Source of the DNA: Hypericum androsaemum
Lineage: Eukaryota; Streptophyta; Magnoliopsida; Malpighiales; Hypericaceae
Length of the DNA: 64,000 bases
NCBI GenBank assembly: GCA_963995505.1
Contig: OZ023187.1
Coordinates: forward strand, 8,581,176-8,645,175
Reading direction: 5' to 3'
The notes beneath the pieces were generated by a model. That model saw only the letters and a program-made list of their open reading frames with translations. It was not told where the DNA came from and searched no databases. Position 1 is the first letter of the stretch. Every line of letters begins with the position of its first letter. Made by a program: the position numbers and the translations under genes. This document shows positions 57,061 through 64,000 of this stretch, one piece after another.

Positions 57061-57984
57061 GAAGGAAACCTCTTCCTCGTCGGCGTCGATTTTATTTTAG
57101 GTTCGGGAAAAAGAGATAGTGATGGAGAGGAAGAAAAGTGCTTTAGGGAAGGGAAGTAGAGAGGAAAGAGAAAGGAAAAAAGAAAAAAGGAAGTGAGCCA
57201 CGAAAGAGAAGAAGAGGGGAAAAAGGAGGAGAGAGAGAACCAAAAGACAAAAATACCCTAGATAATTACAACCGTCAAATCTCTGATGTACTCCTAATCA
57301 TCAAAATCAATGGACCAAAATAAATCATGTAGGGTACAGGAACCCTCTATCTCTCTCCGTACTTAATCCACACCCCAACCTCCTAAACTTTTTGGACTTT
57401 TATTTCAATTAAGGTATTCTCTTGATTTAACTTCTTCCGCTATTTTGCTAAAAGACTTGTAATATATTCCTTTATGGGATTTATAAATTATTATCTCACT
57501 GATATATTTAATTATGTATCCAGCATGCCATTAATATTTATCATATTTTTCAAAAACGACCCAGACGTCGACCCATATTTTTTCTGTCCTCTGAGTCGAT
57601 TGATACGACCCATTGGATCGTATGTGAGACCAAATATTTTTTATAATATATATTAATATTCTATAAAAGAAAAAGTTAAACATATGTATCCCACTCCTTA
57701 TCTTTGTCGGGGTCTGTACCCTATTTTTTGACGAGGGCCACATGCCATGTCCCAGTAAACTTTTAAAAATTTCAACTTTCAAGAGAGAATAATGACTCTG
57801 CCGCATTTTCCAAACCATCTTCTCCTTCCTCCTTCAATAGATGTTTCAAGAGAGTCATTACTATTTCCGTGTCTCCATGCAACGAGTATCAGTTAATTAA
57901 TTATTGCCCTTCAAAGTCGGTCCACTAAATTTTAGTTGATAACAGATTGATATAAAATATTTGGACAAATTACTCTCACGTCTT
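57061..57984. other. Gene-free stretch with MITE remnant
   Basis: 57061-57240 is purine-rich, and AAGTGAGCCACGAAAGAGAA matches 42217-42236. 57540-57660 (TTTTTCAAAAACGACCCAGA, TATGTGAGACCAAATATTTT) is a partial copy of the MITE-like family at 40748 and 46149. 57700-57830 has no recognisable content. No ORF is supported. Confidence 0.4.
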
Positions 57985-57999
57985 TAGGATTTATGAAAT

Positions 58000-59235
58000 C
58001 ACCAGTAGAGTCTTTGTTGTTTCAAAACTCCTATTTTCATCCTCATTTTTGTTAAAATAGAATTTTGAGGTCCGTGGCTCCAGTATCGAAAAATATCTTC
58101 GACGAGAAGGCACGTGAAATGACCAAATTATCCTTTTCACCTCAATTAGCCCCTCTACAATCTTATAGTTGTACCCACTAAAATCTAAGGCTTCTAATGA
58201 GATCAATTTTCTCTCCAATTTTGGAACATGTCTAACCTCACACAATTTTCTCTCAACACCATCACACATCTTGATTCGCATGTCTCCTATGCCAGCAATT
58301 CTACAAGTAGAACCATCACCTATAGTCACCATACCTGAATCAACAAACTTATATGTGTCAAATCAATCCCTATTGGGAGTCATGTGGAAAGAGCAAACGC
58401 TATCCAAAATCTAAAAAATCAACAGGATGCTTAGGATCTGATAAGACAAAAAGATAATCACCATATATCCGTTCAAATATGAGGTCATATTCATGGATGC
58501 CGATCCTTTTTTCTCATATTCCCGAGTTCTTCTTGGACAATCCTTCTTCATTTTCCCCTTTTCTCTGCACTTGGAGCAAATTTTCTTTGAACCTCCTTGA
58601 CCCTGACTTAGATCCTCTTCCATCTTTTTCTTCTCTATGACCATGGCTACAAATCACAACCAGCCCTTCTATTCATTCAGTACCAATTTTTCTCCTTTGA
58701 TGAAACCATAGCAGAGCACTCGTGATATCTTCCAACACCAGAAATTTCTTCCCTCAAGTTAGAGTTGTAACCAAAATTTCGTAAGAATTTGGTAAGGAAT
58801 TCAGCAGCAACAATGCCTTGTTTTCATCTCCGAACTTCAGGTTGACCCCATTCAAATCACTCAACAATCGATTGAAAATATTGATATGTTGCCTTAAATC
58901 TGACCTCCATTATATTAAGCCCTTACAACTTTTACGTAAGATAAAACTTGTTTGATAAAGATTTTGACATGTACATATGCTCCAATTTCTTCCAAATCTG
59001 AGTTGGTGATTTCTCATCCATGACGTGATACATCACATCATCTGCCAAGTACAAGTGAATCGTCGCCACCACCTTGAACTCCATCTTTTTTCACTCTTGC
59101 TCCTCCATCTTCTTGGGATTCTTCTCCGAGAGCGCGCTGACCATTTCTTGTTGCACCAGCAGATCTTTGACACGCCTTTTTCATAACCCAAAATTTGATG
59201 ATTCATCGAACTTTACCAAGCTAAACTTCACGTCG
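58000..59235 (-). pseudogene. Copia gag and gag-pre-integrase remnant
   Basis: Reading through several breaks: KDLLVQQEMVSALSEKNPKK, FKVVATIHLYLADDVMYHV and SLSNKFYLR are the copia gag core (UBN2-type). A zinc knuckle follows with its His lost (CSKCREKGKMKKDC, about 58580-58540). From 58332 the open frame gives MVTIGDGSTCRIAGIGDMRI, EVRHVPKLERKLISLEALD and KIVEGLIEVKR, the protease/gag-pre-integrase zone. Stops and frameshifts between these blocks make it a pseudogene. Confidence 0.8.
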
Positions 59236-59516
59236 TGACCCGCAATCTTTCGACTTTAGCTTTGATATCAGTTGTTAGGAAATCGATGATATCAAGAGAA
59301 TAAGAACATGAATAATAAACACGAGATATTACGTGGCTCAACCTAATGCCTATGTCCACGAAGAGAGAGGAGAACTTTTATTGATGAGATCCGAGCCACA
59401 AAACCATACATAACCCTAAGGTAACATGTCTTTATATAATAGACAAACATTTGTATACCAAGAAACCTATCTAGGTCTGAAACGAGAGTCTGATACATAA
59501 TAGTAAAAATTGTCCG

Positions 59517-59602
59517 CCTGCCCGTGCAGGAGCCAACCAACTTGCGGGTGCAAGTTGCCCGTCGCTTGCACCTTCTGTATGCAGCCGTTGGCGATCGCCA
59601 AC
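59517..59602. repeat. Palindromic words in the copia LTR
   Basis: CCTGCCCGTGCAGG (59517-59530, near-perfect), AACTTGCGGGTGCAAGTT (59539-59556, near-perfect) and GTTGGCGATCGCCAAC (59587-59602, perfect 16-mer). The second shares both arms with the AACTTGCGATCGCAAGTT palindrome of element 2, an otherwise unrelated element. Confidence 0.85.
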
Positions 59603-59647
59603 TAAGTGGCGTCCACCACCCTCACCTTTTTTCGATAATTCCCAACA

Positions 59648-59827
59648 GTTTTAAGAGGTTAATTCAACTTTATAAGTTAATGTATTTTTTTTTATTTGGT
59701 TGAGTGGCAGGCTTAGGCAACTGGCCATTTTCGTACTAATTCAAGTCTCAATTAAGAATTCTTGATAAATGGACGATGCTCATAGGGCACCTCAACCGAT
59801 CTATTGACTTTTATGTTATATGATAGG
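59648..59827. other. Short spacer with dispersed-repeat fragment
   Basis: 59765-59815 (TGGACGATGCTCATAGGGCA, then CAACCGATCTATTGAC) matches 34780-34822 (TGGACGATGCTCGCATGGTG, then CAACTGATCCGTTGAC). No gene. Confidence 0.4.
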
Positions 59828-61072
59828 GCAAATTGCTATTAGCCTTCTAGAGTTTGCTTAAATCACTTATTTACTCTCTATTGTTTCGAAATTACAAATT
59901 TGGCCACCATAATTTATTTTTATTAAACTCTATGACCCCTGCCATTGTGAAATTTTTTTGGCGAGGGCACTTAAAATAACCCATTTGTCACTTAGTTAAA
60001 AAATAATTTAAAATTAAAAAATCTTTCCTCTCTCCTCCTTCCCCTTTTATCTCTCCTCCCCTCCCTCCCCTTTCTCCTCTCATCTTCAACCCCATCTCCA
60101 TCTTCAACCTCCTCCATCCCTAAAAAAAATAATTAACAACCAAAATTATCTAACTAATTACCCAAAAACATCCAATTAATTAAACATCCATGAACATCCG
60201 ATTAAACATCCATAAAAAATATTAGGGATCCTCTCTCTTACTTCTCCCTCTCCCTCTTCTTCCCCATCTATCCCCCCCTCTCTCTCTCTCGTACCTCTCC
60301 TCCATCTCTCCTTTTAACAGAAATCGAATACAGCTAAGTTCTAGCAATTAACAGAAAGCTAATAAAGGGGAAAAGGTAAAAGATAACAAATTGAACCGAG
60401 CCATCACAAGGCATCTTATTAGGGTTCTTAAAAGGACCAATATTGGCTAAAATTATTCTATTTATTTTTCCCAGACCACTCCAAATTAAATAAAAAATCA
60501 ATCTTTACTATCCTATTTTATCTCTTTCTGAGTGGAAACGTAAGGGTTTGCCCGTAAATCAGTCAAGCACAATTCAATGAACCCAGAACGGAAGAACCCA
60601 AATGCAAATAACTAAAATTGGAAAACTTGGCAGGAGGAAGAAGACAACAAATTGAACCGAGCCAGCAGCGCATCTTATTATTTTTTTTTTTTTTGAGAGA
60701 GCATCTTATTATTTTTTGGTGTTTAAATAATAGGATATTTTTAGTATTTAGTTAGATGATTTTGGGTGTCAATTATTTTCTTAGGGATGGAGGAGGTTGA
60801 AGATGAAGATGGGGTTGAAGATGAGATGAGAGGAGAGAGGGGAGGGAGGAGAGGAAAGAGAAGAGGGGAGGAAGGAGAGAGGAGAATTTCTTTTTTTTTT
60901 AATTATTTTTAATAAAAAGACAATTGGATCATTTTAGGGGCTCCTTGTCGGAGATATTTTACTATTTTGATGACAGGAACTTTAGAATACAATAAAAATA
61001 AATTAGAGGTAATCAAATTTTCAGTTTTGAAACACGAGAAACTAAAATAGTGAATAAACAAATCTCGAAGTG
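59828..61072. mobile_element. Fold-back (long inverted repeat) element
   Basis: The arms are about 59828-60180 and 60730-61072. Pairing words: CATCTTCAACCCCATCTCCA on the left pairs with GATGGGGTTGAAGATGAG on the right, CTCCTCCATCCCTAAAAAA with TTAGGGATGGAGGAGGTTG, and TAATTTATTTTTATT with AATAAAAATAAATTA. The outer ends are TTATTTACTCTCTATTGTTTC and, in reverse, TTCACTATTTTAGTTTCTCG. No coding capacity. The 550-bp centre is AT- and CT-rich and includes two ATTGAACCGAGCCA phrases (about 60392 and 60652). The superfamily is undetermined and the ends are approximate. Confidence 0.65.
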
Positions 61073-61354
61073 ATTATGGCCTCGGACAACTACAAAAATT
61101 GAAAAATTATGGCATTCCCGAGGACAACGTTAATCAAATTGCAATAGAACTGGTGGGTGCAATTGTAGCATGATCGTCAAAACATATATCAGAGCAAAAC
61201 TATACATCAGATTTCGTCGATATTTGAATTTATGTATGACTTATTCATAATGCAAAATATATAGTATAGCGACCTCCGAATTGCTAGTTGTATAAAAGCA
61301 CAAGCAGCAGGTTCAAGCTTGTAACGTTAAATTTTTAAACACAAGCTAAAAAAT
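61073..61354 (+). promoter_or_regulatory. Upstream region of the synthase gene
   Basis: About 280 AT-rich bases between the fold-back element and the first ATG. Possible TATA-type sequence AAATATATAGTATAG near 61254. No motif was assigned with certainty. The closeness of the fold-back element means it may lie within the promoter. Confidence 0.35.
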
Positions 61355-64000
61355 ATGATGATCGGATTCGGAAGATGTTCCCCTGTTGCGCATCTTCAAC
61401 CTTCAAACCCAAGAAAGGGATTTCATCCGGGTCCCGTAGTCTCCGTTGGATACTCGATGAAGCCTCCTGCTGGTACTGTTAAGGTCAGAAGCTAACCAAT
61501 TTCTTCCATTGATTTCTTGCTCTATATTTGCTTTAATTTCCAAGAGCCATAACTCCTCCAAATCGGCCGGACAAAGTACAAATCAGGATCATGGAAGGAG
61601 CGAGTTCTTAGAGGTATACGATAAGTTGAAGTCAGAGCTCCTTCATGACCCGGCCTTTGACTTCACCAACGAATCCCGCAGATGGGTCCACGATGTATCT
61701 CTCTCTCTCTCATTTCTTTCTCTGCTACTTGTTTCTTGATGACTATAATCTGCTTGTGTTTTTGGTCTGGATGATCATCTCATCTCTTTCTTTTCCTTTT
61801 CTTTCCTTTCCTCGCAGATGCTGGACTATACCGTGCCCGTAGGTAGGAACAAGGACGGTTAATTACTCTGAAGATTAAGAGAAGGCTTTTTTAAACCTCA
61901 ATGTTTACTTTCGCAGGCAGGCTAGCCTGTTTATCTTTAGTCACCCGAAGCTACCAACAATTGCAGCAAGGGAAAAATTTATCTGATAAGGAGAATTTCC
62001 TCGCCTGTGTTCTTGGTTGGTGCGTTCAATGGGTACGAAACAGACTCAACTAAGCTAAATTTCAATTACCATTGATTCGGTAATCTAATCGGGGAATAAG
62101 AAAGCTAAATTTTCTCTCTTCACTAAGCTAATTTTCTTTCAATGTTGCAGTATTTAGCAAGTGTGCTTGTTACTGATGACATCCTGGATAACTCTTATAC
62201 ACGCTGGGGTCGACCATGCCGGTTCAGATTATCCGAGGTTAATTATCACATCGTTAGTTGCTTACAAGTGTCGAAAATCCACCTTTGGATATGGAGAGCC
62301 TAACAAGATGAAACAAAACAGTGAACATTATGTGGGATTAATGCTCCCTTTTTCTTTCACTTTTGATTGTAGGTTGGCATGATTGCCACAAACGATGCAA
62401 TACTCTTACAGGCTCAGATCTTTCGGATTCTGAAGAAGCACTTTGGGGAGAAGCCGTATTATGTGCAGTTGATTGATTTATTTAACCAGGTGATTTTTCT
62501 AAATAAAAGGCCAAGGATGATGAGTTTTTATTATGCAGCATTATTATAATGGTAATTGGAATTACACAGGTGGCGTTCCAAACATCATGCGGACAAATGT
62601 TAGATGTCATTACCCCACGGGAGAAAGATCTGTCCAAGTACTCCATGGAATTGTAAGTAAAAATTATCATGAATTCATGTATTTTATCACCTTGATTCGG
62701 TAATCTAATCGAGGTGCGGGTAGTGATTAGAGACTATTATCCTTTGGTACAGGTACTCTTGCATTGCCAAATACAAGGGCACATATTTGTCCACGTACCT
62801 GCCGGTGAGTGTACTTTTTGTGTGCTTCATTTCATTAATTACTGGAGCAGATTTGGTCCTGGAAGGTCAAATCCAACCAAGATCGTCCTGGACGATTCAA
62901 TGGTTGATTTAATTATGATTCAATGGTCTACTTAGTTATGATTCAATGGTCCATTTTTTTCCGTCCCGGATAAATTGGGGTCTGTCCCAGTTACCCAGTT
63001 ACGATTCAATGGTTTACTCAGTTACGATTCAATGGTTTACTTAGTTACGATTCATTAGTTTACCCAGTTATGATTCAATGGTTGTGGGCTTTTTTATTTT
63101 GCACCCCCGTATTTCTGTATTTTTGTAAAATAGTCCCCGCGTGTCCTTCAATAAAAATCCTCCAGCACCGTGCTGGATTTGGCCTCCAGGACCAAATCCG
63201 GTCCCCTTCATTACTACTTACAAAAATCATGCAAGGGTACATATTTGTCCACGTACCTTCATGTGTTTTTGTATCCTTTGATCTAAGTAACATTGGTTTG
63301 AAGATGTGAATGCCGCCGCTAATTGCATTGATCAATAACGTGCGTGTGTATAAATATTAAATACAAGACTATGACTAAGCCTGTTAAGGAATCTACCTAA
63401 CTGATAAGGTATTAAAATCAAATTACAAAAGGGATAATTGACAATCGTGATCCCATCAATCTCGGAGACATGGTTAATGTTGTTATGTACAGGGTGCCTG
63501 TGCATTGATTTTGGCAGGTGAGCGTCCAGAGGACCATTTTGAATTCGAGGACATACTTGTTGAGATAACGACCTATCCCCAAATTCAGGTAATCAGCTGC
63601 CATCATTCTAGATCGTGTTAGATATCCCTACTTGTTACCCTTCTAGCTGCTCTTTGGTCGATCCTTTTTTTTTTGCAGGACGACTTTCAAGATTGCTTCG
63701 GGGACGAAAAAATGACCGGGAAGGTCTGTTGAATGCATGCTAATTCTATTTCACTCTTTTAGTTAAAACTGCGAGACCATTGAACCTTTTGGAATTTCAC
63801 AGGCTGGAACAGATATTGCAGATGGCAAGTGCTCTTGGCTGATTCTCAAAGCGCTAGAACATGCTAATGAGGACCAAAAGAATATTTTACATGTCAGTGA
63901 GGACCTCCTTCCCGAAATTGGATTGTACCTCATATCATAAACATACATGTTGTTGTTCACTGAAGTTCTTTTGTGATCCCAGGAGAATTACGGGAAAGCT
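61355..64000 (+). CDS. Diverged farnesyl-diphosphate-synthase-type prenyltransferase (3' end outside window)
   Basis: Twelve exons with GT-AG borders: 61355-61483, 61545-61694, 61818-61857, 61917-62032, 62151-62237, 62373-62489, 62570-62652, 62753-62804, 63493-63588, 63679-63723, 63803-63892, 63983-64000+. About 341 residues are visible, with no stop or frameshift. Family: joins isopentenyl diphosphate to an allylic diphosphate. Visible: [18 protein letters not shown] and RRWVHDMLDYTVP; GWCVQW; first Asp-rich motif [15 protein letters not shown] (about residue 154); [25 protein letters not shown] and DLSKYSMEL; second Asp-rich motif [22 protein letters not shown]. Both DDxxD motifs (Mg binding) are present. 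Oddities: Ser and Val replace the usual aromatic pair before DDILD, TRWG replaces TRRG, and VGRNKDG replaces GGKxNRG. The 43-residue first exon plus linker may be an organelle presequence. The exon 3/4 border is the least certain. Confidence 0.92.
62775..63258 (+). repeat. 26-bp direct repeat: exon 8 piece copied into intron 8
   Basis: AAGGGCACATATTTGTCCAC plus GTACCT (62775-62800, inside exon 8) recurs as AAGGGTACATATTTGTCCAC plus GTACCT at 63233-63258 with one mismatch. The copies flank the small inverted-repeat element at 62849-63207. Similar downstream text (GTGT..TTTTTG) extends the match weakly. Confidence 0.85.
62849..63207 (+). mobile_element. Small inverted-repeat element with AATGGT array in synthase intron 8
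   Basis: The left terminus is AGATTTGGTCCTGGAAGGTC (62849 on). The right terminus read in reverse is GGATTTGGTCCTGGAGGCC, an imperfect terminal inverted repeat of about 25 bases. Between them, 62880-63090 holds about eight units of the type GTTACGATTCAATGGTTTAC, followed by AT-rich sequence and CCAGCACCGTGCTGG. The right end, AGGACCAAATCCGGTCCCC, is nearly the same as 38854-38872 next to another AATGGT array. Non-autonomous; superfamily unknown. Confidence 0.7.

Larger units (their letters stand above)
57985..59647 (-). mobile_element. Truncated Ty1/copia element (5' LTR, gag, start of pol)
   Basis: On the minus strand a 375-bp LTR (59647-59273) starts TGTTGGGAATTATCG and ends TCGATTTCCTAACA. 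A worn iMet-type PBS, TGATATCAAAGC, follows. The gag and the first part of pol run to about 57990, where the element stops without RT, integrase or 3' LTR. The LTR carries three palindromic words (59517-59602). Confidence 0.82.

Overview
This is nuclear DNA of a flowering plant (probably a eudicot, which I cannot narrow further). The signs are an intron-rich farnesyl-diphosphate-synthase-type gene with GT-AG introns, a P-class pentatricopeptide-repeat (PPR) protein, Athila/Tat-like Ty3/gypsy elements primed by a tRNA whose binding site reads TGGCGCCGTTGCCGGGGA, copia and LINE remnants, a FAR1-type Mutator-like transposase and a Ulp1-like protease of the kind carried by plant MULEs. Coding potential other than transposons is limited to the PPR fragment (12.8-13.8 kb) and the synthase gene at the right edge (61.36 kb to the end).

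Layout. 1-5.28 kb: two copies of one non-autonomous LTR retrotransposon, head to head, making a 5-kb imperfect palindrome. 6.36-6.79 kb: LINE remnant. 6.92-11.59 kb: a TRIM-like mini-retrotransposon whose 5' LTR is split by a third, complete copy of the first family (7.76-11.34 kb). 12.84-13.75 kb: 5'-truncated PPR gene. About 14.3-34.3 kb: a decayed Mutator-like element with a FAR1/SWIM transposase (+) and a convergent Ulp1 protease gene (-). The Ulp1 gene is cut by a 10.8-kb Athila-like element (20.45-31.25 kb), and the transposase leader holds a gypsy remnant. 34-47.9 kb: no intact genes; degenerate 22-24-bp arrays, MITE-like repeats and a composite gypsy LTR with a copia-like LTR inside. 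47.99-56.94 kb: a young Athila-like element with a perfect 5-bp target duplication and one uninterrupted 1051-codon ORF in which RT, RNase H and most of integrase are deleted in frame. 58.0-59.65 kb: truncated copia element. 59.83-61.07 kb: fold-back element. 61.36-64.0 kb: synthase gene, open at the window edge.

Three observations stand out. (1) A degenerate repeat unit of about 22-24 bp, with a core like GATAAAATGGTTTG, fills the introns of the MULE transposase and Ulp1 genes, forms free-standing arrays in both orientations, and forms the interior of a small inverted-repeat element in a synthase intron. (2) The synthase keeps both DDxxD motifs and all splice sites, but the two aromatic residues before the first DDxxD are Ser and Val, the TRRG motif reads TRWG, and the GGKxxRG region is not conserved. 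It is therefore a diverged, possibly re-purposed prenyl-diphosphate synthase. (3) Several unrelated elements carry short near-perfect palindromes, most centred on CGATCG or CGACCG, with different arms.

All calls come from reading the sequence; no search or alignment program was run. Element ends are approximate unless a target duplication is cited.
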